A stretch of DNA of 64,000 nucleotides. Origin: Paenarthrobacter sp. JL.01a. Its GTDB lineage: Bacteria; Actinomycetota; Actinomycetes; Actinomycetales; Micrococcaceae. The stretch covers positions 4,030,001-4,094,000 of the forward strand of contig NZ_CP104877.1 of assembly GCF_025452095.1 (NCBI RefSeq), given 5' to 3'. Both the position numbers and the translations under genes were made by a program. Shown piece after piece: positions 51,741 through 60,224 of this stretch (within the stretch, counting starts at the first letter, position 1; every line of letters begins with the position of its first letter). Below the pieces are notes generated by a model, which made no database searches, was not told the origin of the DNA, and was given only the letters and a program-made list of their open reading frames with translations.

Positions 51741-53764
51741 TATGCGTTGACCTTTCCGAACAGCTCCAGGACTTCGTCCACCGTGGTTGCCTGCTCCAAC
51801 TGGGCAACCTGTGCCTTGTTGGTGAAGATCTTGGCAATGGAGGACAGGATATGGAGGTGCTCGTTGTTGATGCCGGCCACGCCGACGACGAACTTCACTT
51901 GCTTGCCGCCCCAGTCGATGCCCTCCGGGTAACGGACAATGGACACGGCCGAGTGGTTGATGTGTTCCTTGGCGGCGTTCGTGCCGTGCGGGATCGCCAG
52001 GAAGCTGCCCATGTAGGTGGATACGGATTCTTCGCGCTCGTGCATCGCGTGGACGTAGCTCATGTCCACAGCACCACGGTCGAGCAGGAGCTGTCCGGCC
52101 TCGTCGATCGCGCTGTCGCGGTCGCGGGAAGTACCGTTCAGGACTACGCTTTCACGCAACAGCACGGCTTTACCTTCGACGGCGGCAGCCGGCTCAGCGG
52201 TGTGCGCGCCATGGGTGGGAGCTGCTGCGGCGGTCTCTGTGGTTTCTGCCGGTGCGCCCTCGCTGTTGCTGGCCCTCACGAGTTCAACGATCTCGTCGTA
52301 GCGCGGGCTGTTCATGAAGTTGTCCACCGAGTAGTGCACGGCGCTGGCCGTACGCGGCTGGGCCCTCTCGGTGAGGTCCTCGTGCGTCACGACGACGTCG
52401 TAGCTGTCGCTCAGGTTGGCGATGGCCGAGTTGGTGACCTTCACGTCCGGGAACCCTGCAGCCTTGATCTTGTTGCGAAGAACCGAGGCGCCCATGGCGC
52501 TGGAGCCCATACCGGCGTCGCAAGCGAACACGATGTTCTGGACAGGACGGGTCAGGACGGTTCCCTCGCCGCGGGCCGCGGCACGGTCACCGGCGCCCTC
52601 GCCGGTCAGTGCGGAGGAGACGGAGCTCTTCTTGCCCTTCATGGCTTCCATGCGGGAGGTAGCTTCGGTGAGGTCGTCCTCGCCCTTGTTCTTGGAGGTG
52701 CGCAGGATCAGGGAAGCGATCAGGAAGGAGACGGTGGTGGCCAGGACGACCGCCAGGATCACCCCAACGTAGCTGTCACGCGAGGTCTGCGCGATAACGG
52801 CGATGATGGAACCCGGGGCTGCCGGGGCAACCAGGCCGGAGTTGGTCAGGGCAAGCGTTGCAATGCCCGTCATGCCGCCACCGATGGCGGCGAGGATCAG
52901 GATCGGCTTCATCAGGACGTACGGGAAGTAGATCTCGTGGATACCGCCCAGGAAGTGGATGATCGCGGCACCGGGTGCCGAAGCCTTCGCTGCCCCACGG
53001 CCAAAGAACATGTACGCGAGCAGGATGCCCAGGCCCGGGCCGGGGTTGGCCTCGAGCAGGAAGAGGATGGACTTGCCCTGCTCAAGGGACTGCTGGACAC
53101 CCAGCGGAGTCAGCACACCGTGGTTGATGGCGTTGTTGAGGAAGAGCACCTTGGCGGGTTCGATGAAGATGCTCGTGAGCGGGAGCAGTCCGTTGTCCAC
53201 CAGGAACTGGACCACGTTGCCTGCGCCCTTGCTGAAGCCGGCGACCAACGGTGAAATGCCGTAGAACCCCAGCAGGGCCAATGCAGCACCCCAGATACCG
53301 GCAGAGAAGTTGTTGACCAGCATCTCGAAGCCGGGCCGGATCTTTCCGTCCCACAGGCGGTCGAGCTGCTTGATGGTCCAGCCACCAAGGGGACCCATGA
53401 TCATGGCACCGATGAACATCGGGATCCCGGCGCCAACAATGACGCCCATGGTTCCAATGGCACCCACAACGCCGCCACGGACGTCATAGACCATCTTGCC
53501 GCCGGTGTACGCGATCAGCAGGGGCAGGAGGTAGGTGATCATGGGCCCAACAAGGCCCACGTTGGCAACACCTTCGGCGTTGGTACCGAAGCCACCAAGC
53601 TGGGGCACTGGGAGGTAGCCCTTTTCGATGAACAGGGCCGTGATCAGACCCCAGGCGATGAAGGCACCGATGTTGGGCATGATCATGCCGGAGAGGAATG
53701 TACCGAACTTTTGGACACCAACGCGCAGGCTGGTGCGGGGCTTCGCAACGGTCTCTGTTGCCAT
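51740..53764 (-). CDS. mtlA: Mannitol PTS enzyme IICBA
   Basis: This 674-residue fused permease imports and phosphorylates mannitol. EIIC (1-350) has about eight helices and the conserved GGIHE at 273-277. EIIB (405-500) has Cys415 in VFACDAGMGSSA as the phosphorylated residue. EIIA (530-674) carries His593 in FLAIPHGTNAA. The phosphate comes from EI and HPr encoded nearby at 54.7-56.7 kb. It overlaps mtlD and follows the TetR gene with a 64-nt gap. Confidence 0.96.
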   Translation of the reverse strand: MATETVAKPRTSLRVGVQKFGTFLSGMIMPNIGAFIAWGLITALFIEKGYLPVPQLGGFGTNAEGVANVGLVGPMITYLLPLLIAYTGGKMVYDVRGGVVGAIGTMGVIVGAGIPMFIGAMIMGPLGGWTIKQLDRLWDGKIRPGFEMLVNNFSAGIWGAALALLGFYGISPLVAGFSKGAGNVVQFLVDNGLLPLTSIFIEPAKVLFLNNAINHGVLTPLGVQQSLEQGKSILFLLEANPGPGLGILLAYMFFGRGAAKASAPGAAIIHFLGGIHEIYFPYVLMKPILILAAIGGGMTGIATLALTNSGLVAPAAPGSIIAVIAQTSRDSYVGVILAVVLATTVSFLIASLILRTSKNKGEDDLTEATSRMEAMKGKKSSVSSALTGEGAGDRAAARGEGTVLTRPVQNIVFACDAGMGSSAMGASVLRNKIKAAGFPDVKVTNSAIANLSDSYDVVVTHEDLTERAQPRTASAVHYSVDNFMNSPRYDEIVELVRASNSEGAPAETTETAAAAPTHGAHTAEPAAAVEGKAVLLRESVVLNGTSRDRDSAIDEAGQLLLDRGAVDMSYVHAMHEREESVSTYMGSFLAIPHGTNAAKEHINHSAVSIVRYPEGIDWGGKQVKFVVGVAGINNEHLHILSSIAKIFTNKAQVAQLEQATTVDEVLELFGKVNA

Positions 53765-53828
53765 GTGAATTCCTAACGTGTGTCCCGCGGCGGCGCGGGG
53801 TCAGTCGATATAGATCGAGAGAGAGCAG

Positions 53829-54551
53829 CTAGGAGCTGCTGGAAATGCGGTGAAGCCACTCAAGGAAGAGCTTCAGTTCAGAGCTGGACAGTTGGTCTGA
53901 ATGCGAGGCCTGCAGTGCCGCATTCAGGGCGATTGCCGCAACAACTACCGAGGACTTACCGGAGTCCTCCGCTGCGGCGCCACGGGCTGTGTCCGTGGAG
54001 ACGGCGAAAATCATGGAATCCCGGGTCATCGTTGAGAGCTCGAGGTTCCGGTCTTCCACCGGTTCTGCGATCAGCATGAGCGTGACGCCCACGTTGGCCG
54101 CCAGGATGCTGCGTGCTGCTTCGCGGGGCGGCACGTTGATCTGACCGGCGATGGCGGCTTTGTTCAGCATCTCTTCCAGGAGCGCTTCAGCATCGGCCAC
54201 GATTGCCGGGCGGCTTTCCGGCCTGATGTTGCCGAACATCACCAAGTACAGGTGGGGTTGGGTCAGCCCGAACTGGACGTGGTTGTCCCACATCCGCCGG
54301 ACGTCTTCCAAGGGCTCCCCGGACGGTGCAAAATCCCGCTCCCCTGCCACGTACTCTTCGAAACCGGCTGAGACGACGGCGTCAAACAGTCCTTCTTTGT
54401 CACCAAAGTGGTGGTAGAGCGTTGGCGCCGTGACCCCGGCAAGCTTGGTGATCTGGCGCGTCGAGACCGCTGACCCCTCCGAATTCGCCAGCAATTCGGC
54501 AGCTGCGCGAAGCAACCGAATTTTCGGCGGAAGCTGGTCATCGAAACTCAT
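53829..54551 (-). CDS. TetR-family regulator of the mannitol/PTS region
   Basis: This 240-residue protein has a TetR HTH: PKIRLLRAAAELLANSEGSAVS, then TRQITKLAGVTAPTLYHHFGDKEG (cut here to its key residues ITKLAGVTAPTLYHHF). It has a C-terminal ligand domain rich in Ala. Placed between mtlA (same strand) and ptsI (divergent), it may control both. A perfect 7-1-7 palindrome lies in the shared promoter region. Sugar PTS genes are more often regulated by DeoR, MtlR or AraC types, so this is atypical. Confidence 0.82.
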   Translation of the reverse strand: MSFDDQLPPKIRLLRAAAELLANSEGSAVSTRQITKLAGVTAPTLYHHFGDKEGLFDAVVSAGFEEYVAGERDFAPSGEPLEDVRRMWDNHVQFGLTQPHLYLVMFGNIRPESRPAIVADAEALLEEMLNKAAIAGQINVPPREAARSILAANVGVTLMLIAEPVEDRNLELSTMTRDSMIFAVSTDTARGAAAEDSGKSSVVVAAIALNAALQASHSDQLSSSELKLFLEWLHRISSSS

Positions 54552-54569
54552 AACCGCTACCCTAGCACC

Positions 54570-54584
54570 TATAGCATTGCTATA
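54570..54584. promoter_or_regulatory. TetR operator candidate between mtl regulator and ptsI
   Basis: TATAGCA-T-TGCTATA is a perfect inverted repeat 18 nt before the TetR start and about 97 nt before the ptsI start. Confidence 0.6.
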
Positions 54585-54680
54585 TGAAGTAGCTCACAAG
54601 GAAATTTTGTAAGCTAAATTTGCAGGCTCCCGGTGCCGTCGCCGGCGGGTCTTGACCGACAAGCAGGAACAGAGGATTCA

Positions 54681-56381
54681 GTGCAGAATTTCCAAGGAGT
54701 TGGGGTTAGCCCTGGCCGCATCATCGGTTCCGTCCGCCAGATGCCCAAGCCGGTGAGTGAGCCGCCCTCGGGCGAACGCCTCGCCGCGGACGTCAGCCCG
54801 GAAGATGCCGTCGCGCGCCTGAAAGCTGCGGCACAGTCTGTCCACGACGAGCTCAAGGGCCGGGCGGACAGCGCCTCCGGCGACGGCAAAGCAGTCCTTG
54901 AAGCCACCGCACTGATGGCCAAGGACACCATGCTCCTGAAGTCGGCCGGCAAACTCATCAACGCCGGAACCTCTGCCGAGCGCGCCGTCTGGGAAGCCGG
55001 TGCCTCTGTCTCCGAAATGCTGCACAACCTCGGCGGCTATATGGCCGAACGCGCCACGGACGTGCTTGACGTGCGCGCACGCATCGTGGCCGAACTCCGC
55101 GGCGTCCCCGCTCCGGGCATCCCGTCCTCCGACAACCCCTTCATCCTGGTGGCCGAAGACCTCGCACCGGCAGATACTGCCACGCTGGACCCGTCCAAGG
55201 TCCTCGCACTGGTCACCTCGGGCGGCGGCCCCCAGTCCCACACCGCCATCATCGCCCGCTCGCTCGGCCTGCCCGCCGTCGTGGCCGCTCACGGCGTGGA
55301 CGACATCGCGGACGGAACTGAAGTCTACGTGGACGGCGCGGCCGGTTTCGTGGCAGTTGAACCCACCGGGGAGCACCGCGCCTCAGCAACCGCGTGGGCT
55401 GAAACCTCCGCGACGCTGGCTTCGTTCGACGGAAACGGCACGACGGCGGACGGCCACCTGGTGCCGCTCCTCGCCAACGTCGGAGGTGCCAAGGACGCCG
55501 TGGCGGCAGCAGGTCTCGGGGCGCAGGGTGTTGGCCTGTTCCGCACCGAATTCTGCTTCCTCGAGCGGGACACCGAGCCCTCAGTGGACGAGCAAGCCGC
55601 CGCCTACAAAGCCGTGTTCGATGCCTTCCCCGGGAAGAAGGTGGTCCTTCGCACGCTGGATGCCGGCGCCGACAAGCCCCTCCCCTTCCTCACGGATGCC
55701 ACTGAACCCAACCCTGCGCTTGGCGTTCGCGGCTACCGCACCGACTTCACCACGCCCGGCGTCCTGGAGCGCCAGCTTGAGGCAATCGCCCGGGCCGCGT
55801 CGGAGTCCGAAGCCGATGTGTGGGTCATGGCACCGATGATTTCCACTGCTGCCGAAGCCGGACGCTTCGCCTCGCTCTGTGCCGCTGCCGGAATCCAGAC
55901 CCCGGGTGTCATGGTGGAAGTCCCCTCCGCCGCGCTGACCAGCGCCACCGTCCTGCGCGAGGTGGGCTTCGCCTCCCTCGGCACCAACGACCTCACCCAG
56001 TACGCCATGGCTGCCGACCGACAGCTGGGCCCCCTCGCAGAACTGAACACGCCCTGGCAGCCCGCGGTGCTCCGGCTCGTCCAGCTCACCGTGGAAGGCG
56101 CGGCCCAGGAAGGCGCCGGCCGCGAAGGCGCCAACAAGCCCGTGGGCGTCTGTGGTGAGGCGGCCGCGGACCCGGCCCTCGCCGTCGTCCTTACCGGTCT
56201 GGGTGTCACCACACTGTCCATGACCGCGCGCTCCTTGGCCGCCGTCGGGACAGTGCTGAAGACCGTCACCCTGGAGCAGGCACAGGAACTTGCCCGCCTG
56301 GCGCTGTCCGCACCCAGCGCCACCGAAGCCCGTGAGTGGGTCCGGGCCAAGCTCCCCGTACTCGAAGAACTCGGCCTCTAA
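54681..56381 (+). CDS. ptsI: PTS enzyme I (PEP-protein phosphotransferase)
   Basis: This 566-residue protein transfers phosphate from PEP to HPr. The N-terminal HPr-binding domain leads to the phospho-histidine motif GGPQSHTAIIARSLGLPA with His187. The C-terminal PEP-binding barrel has RTEFCFLER and GTNDLTQYAMAADR. GTG 54681 is preferred: AGAGGA is 4-5 nt before it and the sequence then matches the family N-terminus (QNFQGVGVSPGR). An in-frame start at 54633 is less likely. Length fits the family. Confidence 0.94.
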   Translation: MQNFQGVGVSPGRIIGSVRQMPKPVSEPPSGERLAADVSPEDAVARLKAAAQSVHDELKGRADSASGDGKAVLEATALMAKDTMLLKSAGKLINAGTSAERAVWEAGASVSEMLHNLGGYMAERATDVLDVRARIVAELRGVPAPGIPSSDNPFILVAEDLAPADTATLDPSKVLALVTSGGGPQSHTAIIARSLGLPAVVAAHGVDDIADGTEVYVDGAAGFVAVEPTGEHRASATAWAETSATLASFDGNGTTADGHLVPLLANVGGAKDAVAAAGLGAQGVGLFRTEFCFLERDTEPSVDEQAAAYKAVFDAFPGKKVVLRTLDAGADKPLPFLTDATEPNPALGVRGYRTDFTTPGVLERQLEAIARAASESEADVWVMAPMISTAAEAGRFASLCAAAGIQTPGVMVEVPSAALTSATVLREVGFASLGTNDLTQYAMAADRQLGPLAELNTPWQPAVLRLVQLTVEGAAQEGAGREGANKPVGVCGEAAADPALAVVLTGLGVTTLSMTARSLAAVGTVLKTVTLEQAQELARLALSAPSATEAREWVRAKLPVLEELGL

Positions 56382-56405
56382 CCCGATCCACCACCAGGAG
56401 AAACC

Positions 56406-56684
56406 ATGCCAGAACGCACAGCAACCGTAGCCAGCCGCTCGGGCCTGCACGCCCGGCCCGCCGCCCTGTTCGCCGAGGCCGCGGGCGAACAGCCGGTGGA
56501 CGTCACCATCGCCATGCAGGGCCAGCCCGAAGATGAAGCGATGGACGCCGCCAGCATCCTGTCGCTCATGACGCTTGGCGCCGCCAAGGGCGACGTCGTG
56601 GTGCTGCGGGCCGAGGGTGACGGCGCCGAAGCAGCACTGGATGCCCTGGTGAAGCTGCTGGAAACGGACCTGGACGCGGAGTAA
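56406..56684 (+). CDS. ptsH: PTS phosphocarrier HPr
   Basis: This 92-residue protein has the catalytic His15 in SGLHARPAALF. The usual regulatory serine position is Ser50 in DAASILSLMTLG. Its start follows ptsI by 24 nt, so the two form an operon. The presence of Ser50 leaves regulatory phosphorylation possible, although HPr kinase is usually absent from high-GC actinobacteria (known of the group, not seen here). Confidence 0.94.
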   Translation: MPERTATVASRSGLHARPAALFAEAAGEQPVDVTIAMQGQPEDEAMDAASILSLMTLGAAKGDVVVLRAEGDGAEAALDALVKLLETDLDAE

Positions 56685-56716
56685 GTTCTTCCCTTCCCAG
56701 CCGCTAGGCTTCTGCC

Positions 56717-57124
56717 ATGGCATTGATAGCTCCCCGGGTCACAGCGGGCCTTCCCGCCGACGACGCCCGGAACCTGGCGCGTTCCCTGAACGACAGCGAC
56801 GACATCACCGTGTTCGTGGACGGCACGGTCCACCGCCTGCCGGACGCGGCCCGGGACGCCGTCGTCGACCTCTTGGCGAGACTTGGGCGGGGCGAAACGG
56901 TGACGGTCAGCAGCGTGGAGGAAATGCTCACCACCTCGCAGGCGGCGGAGCTTGCCGGGATCTCGCACACCTATTTGCGGAACATGACCGACCGCGGCGA
57001 GATTCCTGTGGAATACCGGGGAACGCATCGCCGGATCCGGCAGGCCGCCATCATGTCGTGGCTGGAAACCCAGAAGCGCCAGCAGGCCGAAACCGCCGAC
57101 GCGGAGACTTCAAAAAGCGACTGA
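56717..57124 (+). CDS. Excisionase/BldC-like DNA-binding protein
   Basis: This 135-residue protein has an N-terminal part of uncertain fold and a C-terminal MerR-type HTH (about 76-115): EEMLTTSQAAELAGISHTYL, then RGEIPVEYRGTHRRI and a Trp-containing helix. The layout resembles actinobacterial helix-turn-helix proteins annotated as excisionase-family or antitoxin-like. No toxin partner is adjacent. The end is a Gln/Ala/Asp-rich charged tail. Confidence 0.7.
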   Translation: MALIAPRVTAGLPADDARNLARSLNDSDDITVFVDGTVHRLPDAARDAVVDLLARLGRGETVTVSSVEEMLTTSQAAELAGISHTYLRNMTDRGEIPVEYRGTHRRIRQAAIMSWLETQKRQQAETADAETSKSD

Positions 57125-57204
57125 AAGTATCCGAGTGATAAGGATCAAGCAACGATCCCAGCCAACAGGCGGGCACCCGTAAAGGCCGGGGTTACGCTTG
57201 ATCG

Positions 57205-57456
57205 GTGGGCAATTTCAAGGGGTGGCATATCGTGGCCGGTTTGGCTGCGCTGGCCCTTGCCATACCCTTGGGCTCGGCCATGGGTTTGAACTTTGTAGCC
57301 ACTTTCATGTTCGCGTGCACGGTATTCGTAGCGGTCACCATGTGGACCGAGGCGAAAATCGCACGACGCCGGGAGGCAGCTGATGCGGCGGCCGCACCTG
57401 ACGCTTCACGTCCGGCAGCAGACCCGGCTGAATCGGACGACGCGACCAGGGAGTAA
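57205..57456 (+). CDS. Small two-helix membrane protein
   Basis: This 83-residue protein has two hydrophobic helices (GWHIVAGLAALALAIPLG; NFVATFMFACTVFVAVTMW) followed by an Arg/Ala-rich, then Asp-rich cytoplasmic tail. GTG start. It belongs to no family I recognise. Real coding is likely from the strong helix pattern and codon bias. Confidence 0.6.
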   Translation: MGNFKGWHIVAGLAALALAIPLGSAMGLNFVATFMFACTVFVAVTMWTEAKIARRREAADAAAAPDASRPAADPAESDDATRE

Positions 57457-57524
57457 TCGCCTTCGTCCCTGATGCGGTTCAATAGCGGTATGGCTTCACG
57501 ATCCCCGTACCTGGCTTGCCCCGC

Positions 57525-58310
57525 ATGACCGCGCTGCTGTCCGCCGACATCGAGGTTCTCGGCCTGACCGGACGCATCGTCTGGACGGAAGGCACACCCG
57601 CGCCGGGCACTGCCCCGGAGGCGGCACCGGCCTACATCCTCATCCACGGCATTGGAGTCTCGCACCGCTACCTTGCCCGGTTGCACGCTGTGCTGGCCGC
57701 GAGCGCGCCCACGTATTCCCTGGACCTGCCCGGTTTCGCCGGGACGCCGCGGCCGGAACGGCAACTCCAGATCGAAGACTACGGAGCCTTCATTGCCGAA
57801 GCACTGGCATCGCGCGGGATCGACTCGTACGTTCTGGTGGGCCACTCCATGGGAGTGCAGTTCGCCATCGAGGCGGCCCTGCACCGGCCGGAGAGTGCAC
57901 GGCACGTGGTGTTGATGGGTCCTGTTGTCGATTCCAGGCACAAGAACATCCTGCGGCAGTCGATTGCCCTGGGTTTGGACGGGATGCTGCGCGAAAGCCC
58001 CTCCTCGAATTGGATCGTGTTCAGCGATTATCTTCGCTGCGGGCCCCGCTGGTACTTCACCGAACTGCCCGTGATGATGAAGTACCCGACGGAGGAACGG
58101 CTCTCCCGGATACAGGCTCCGGTCCTGGTTCTCCGCGGAAGCCGGGACCAGGTTGCCGGACCGGAGTGGTCGCTCCGGCTTTCGCGGGCCGTAGCGCAGG
58201 GGCGGTTGGTTGAGATTCCCGGGGTGGGACACGTAGCCCAGCACATGCGGCCCAAGGCCGTGGCGGATGCCATCCGGAGCTTCGTCAACGCCACAACGCA
58301 GCACCGCTGA
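57525..58310 (+). CDS. Alpha/beta hydrolase
   Basis: This roughly 261-residue enzyme has an alpha/beta hydrolase fold: the oxyanion segment YILIHGIGVSHRYLARL, the nucleophile elbow VGHSMGVQ, the acid in LVLRGSRDQVAGP and the His in IPGVGHVAQH. The catalytic triad Ser-Asp-His is complete. ATG 57525 is preferred, with TTG 57516 as an alternative. The substrate is not predictable. Confidence 0.86.
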   Translation: MTALLSADIEVLGLTGRIVWTEGTPAPGTAPEAAPAYILIHGIGVSHRYLARLHAVLAASAPTYSLDLPGFAGTPRPERQLQIEDYGAFIAEALASRGIDSYVLVGHSMGVQFAIEAALHRPESARHVVLMGPVVDSRHKNILRQSIALGLDGMLRESPSSNWIVFSDYLRCGPRWYFTELPVMMKYPTEERLSRIQAPVLVLRGSRDQVAGPEWSLRLSRAVAQGRLVEIPGVGHVAQHMRPKAVADAIRSFVNATTQHR

Positions 58311-58397
58311 GGGATTGGGGACGACGCCGGCCCCACACGCGGGTGCCCCTTGTTGGGGGAAGCCGGATCACGTTAGGCTGGCGGGGCAAGCAAATTA

Positions 58398-58411
58398 GTA
58401 AGTTTACTTAC
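58398..58411. promoter_or_regulatory. Palindrome ahead of the small acidic protein
   Basis: GTAAG-TTTA-CTTAC is a perfect inverted repeat 35 nt before the ATG at 58446. It could be an operator. No regulator gene is adjacent. Confidence 0.4.
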
Positions 58412-58445
58412 GAACTGGTTCACCTTACTGACGAAAGGGTTCACC

Positions 58446-58709
58446 ATGACCAGCTATGACCCGGAAGACGATCCCCAAACCTTCGGCGTGAGCGGCGCAA
58501 CCGGACCCATTGACACCACAGCGGACGCGGACAGCATCCACGAGGACCCCGACATGCGCCAGGACGAGGACGATGATCCCGCAGCCTCAGCCAACCCGGA
58601 TCCCCTGGACGGAATCGTCACGGGACTCGAGCCCGGTGGAGGGGTACCCCCGGGCGAAACGCCCCCTGCTGAAGGAAGCATGAGCAGCGACCAAGGGCAC
58701 GAGGAGTAG
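58446..58709 (+). CDS. Small acidic protein, DUF6480-like tail
   Basis: This 87-residue protein is highly acidic (many Asp/Glu) and ends in the Gly/Pro-rich segment LEPGGGVPPGETPPAEGSM. That tail resembles a family of small actinobacterial proteins I know as DUF6480. It has no membrane segment. A stress-related role is possible only by family style. A large palindrome follows at 58733. Confidence 0.55.
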   Translation: MTSYDPEDDPQTFGVSGATGPIDTTADADSIHEDPDMRQDEDDDPAASANPDPLDGIVTGLEPGGGVPPGETPPAEGSMSSDQGHEE

Positions 58710-58732
58710 TACCCGGCGGCACAGCTAACTCC

Positions 58733-58786
58733 GTTGCCAACCCGCTGTTGCGTTGCTGGCCAGCGACGCAACAGCGGGTTGGCAAC
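58733..58786. terminator. Near-perfect 54-bp palindrome between convergent genes
   Basis: The 21-bp arms at 58733-58753 and 58766-58786 are perfect complements, and the 12-nt centre holds the palindrome GCTGGCCAGC, so almost the whole stretch is self-complementary. It sits between the acidic protein and ligC. There is no clear T-tract; bidirectional termination is likely. Confidence 0.7.
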
Positions 58787-58804
58787 GTGTTTGGCATTAC
58801 CCGG

Positions 58805-59863
58805 CTACGGGAGGTTCAGTATCTCCCCGAGGTCGTACTCCACAGGCTCCTCCAGCTGCGAATACGTGCAGCTTTCGGGGGTCCGGTCCGGCCGCCACCG
58901 GCGGAATTGCGTCGTGTGGCGGAACCGGTCGCCCTCCATGTAGTCGTAGGCCACCTCAATGACCAGCTCAGGGCGGAGGGGAACAAAGGAGAAGTCCTTG
59001 CCCGCGCTCCACCGGCTCTGGGCACCGGGCATCCTGGATCCGCCGGCTTCCTGGTTGGCCCACTCACCCCAGGGATGCTCGGCAAACTCCACTTGATAGG
59101 GCTCAAGCTCAGCCACCAACGCCTCCCGCTTTGCCATGGGGAATGATGCCACGACGCCGACGTGATGGAGCCGGCCCGAGTCGTCGTAGAGCCCCAGGAG
59201 CATCGACCCCACAACTTTCGCGGTCTTGTGCCAGCGGAAGCCGGCAACGACACAGTCGGCTGTCCGCTCATGCTTGGTCTTGAACATCACCCGCTTGTTC
59301 GGCTGATAGGTGCCGTCGAGCGGTTTGGACAGCACGCCGTCGAGCCCTGCTCCCTCAAGCTGCACGAACCATTCCTTCGCCCGCTCCAGGTCCGTCACCG
59401 CGGGCGTGACGTACACCGGCGGCTCAGCGTTGGCGAGGGCTTTCTCCAAGGCCGCGCGTCGCTCTGCGAAGGGCTTTACCGTGAGATCCTCCTCGCCGAG
59501 GGCAAGAAGGTCGAACGCCACCAACGACGCCGGCGTCTTCTCCGCAAGCATCCGCACCCGGCTGTCCGCGGGATGGATCCGCTGCTGCAACACCTCGAAC
59601 TCCAGCCTGTTGCCCTGGATCAGGATGATCTCGCCGTCCACCACGCACTTGTCCGGAAGGTTCCTCTTCAGGGCTTCAACGAGCTCCGGGAAGTAGCGCG
59701 TCATGGGCTTTTCGTTGCGGCTGCCCAGGATGATCTCGTCCCCGTCCTTGAAGACGATGGTCCGGAACCCATCCCACTTGGGCTCGTAATGCCCAACGTC
59801 GGGGATGTTCGGGACAGACTTGGCGAGCATGGGCGAAACGGGCGGCATCACAGGCAGGTCCAT
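58805..59863 (-). CDS. ligC: ATP-dependent DNA ligase, LigC type
   Basis: This 352-residue ligase has the nucleotidyl-transfer lysine in YEPKWDGFR (Lys29), motif III VVDGEI, motif IV LVAFDLLA and motif V-like VMFKTKHERTADCVVAGFRW. It has an OB-fold C-terminus, but no polymerase or nuclease domain of LigD. LigC proteins act in nonhomologous or base-excision repair in actinobacteria. It is divergent from the riboswitch gene. Confidence 0.92.
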   Translation of the reverse strand: MDLPVMPPVSPMLAKSVPNIPDVGHYEPKWDGFRTIVFKDGDEIILGSRNEKPMTRYFPELVEALKRNLPDKCVVDGEIILIQGNRLEFEVLQQRIHPADSRVRMLAEKTPASLVAFDLLALGEEDLTVKPFAERRAALEKALANAEPPVYVTPAVTDLERAKEWFVQLEGAGLDGVLSKPLDGTYQPNKRVMFKTKHERTADCVVAGFRWHKTAKVVGSMLLGLYDDSGRLHHVGVVASFPMAKREALVAELEPYQVEFAEHPWGEWANQEAGGSRMPGAQSRWSAGKDFSFVPLRPELVIEVAYDYMEGDRFRHTTQFRRWRPDRTPESCTYSQLEEPVEYDLGEILNLP

Positions 59864-60051
59864 AGCTCATGTCTACCGGCCAGTAGGCGCCCAAGGCTAG
59901 TGCCTTCCGGACTTCGGCCGGCCCCGAAGCCTAAGCGGTAGAGCCCTCTCGAAGGGGCGGACGTTCCGCCCGTTACATTAATGTGACTTTACTTTCCGGC
60001 TACTGTACGGTCGTAGGGCGACCCGAATCTCCGCTGGGCCGCTTCTGGATT

Positions 60052-60211
60052 GACGCCGGGCTCTGCCGCAATCCAGGATCCGCCAGACCCGCGGCAGAGA
60101 CGGGGGACCCACAGTTCTCCGGGCTTGTTTTCTCCGCAAGCCCTTGGGGTGAAGCCGCAACCAGCGGCCGGACGGCCTCGTCCGAACCCGACAGCTAACC
60201 TCGCAGGCGTT
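60052..60211 (+). ncRNA. c-di-AMP (ydaO-type) riboswitch
   Basis: The leader of the downstream membrane-protein gene carries the conserved elements of the ydaO class in the right order: GGGGGACCCA at 60102-60111, TTGGGGTGAA at 60144-60153, and the 3' block CCGAACCCGACAGCTAACCT followed by CGCAGGCG (60182-60209). P1 can form between ACGCC at 60053-60057 and GGCGT at 60206-60210. It ends 14 nt before the ATG at 60225. In actinobacteria this class usually precedes cell-wall genes. No reading frame through it is credible. Confidence 0.85.
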
Positions 60212-60224
60212 GAGAGGCACAACC

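Noticed and set aside
59983..60198. 71-residue plus-strand frame upstream of the TP-rich protein
   Set aside because: It overlies the riboswitch, whose conserved RNA blocks explain the sequence better.
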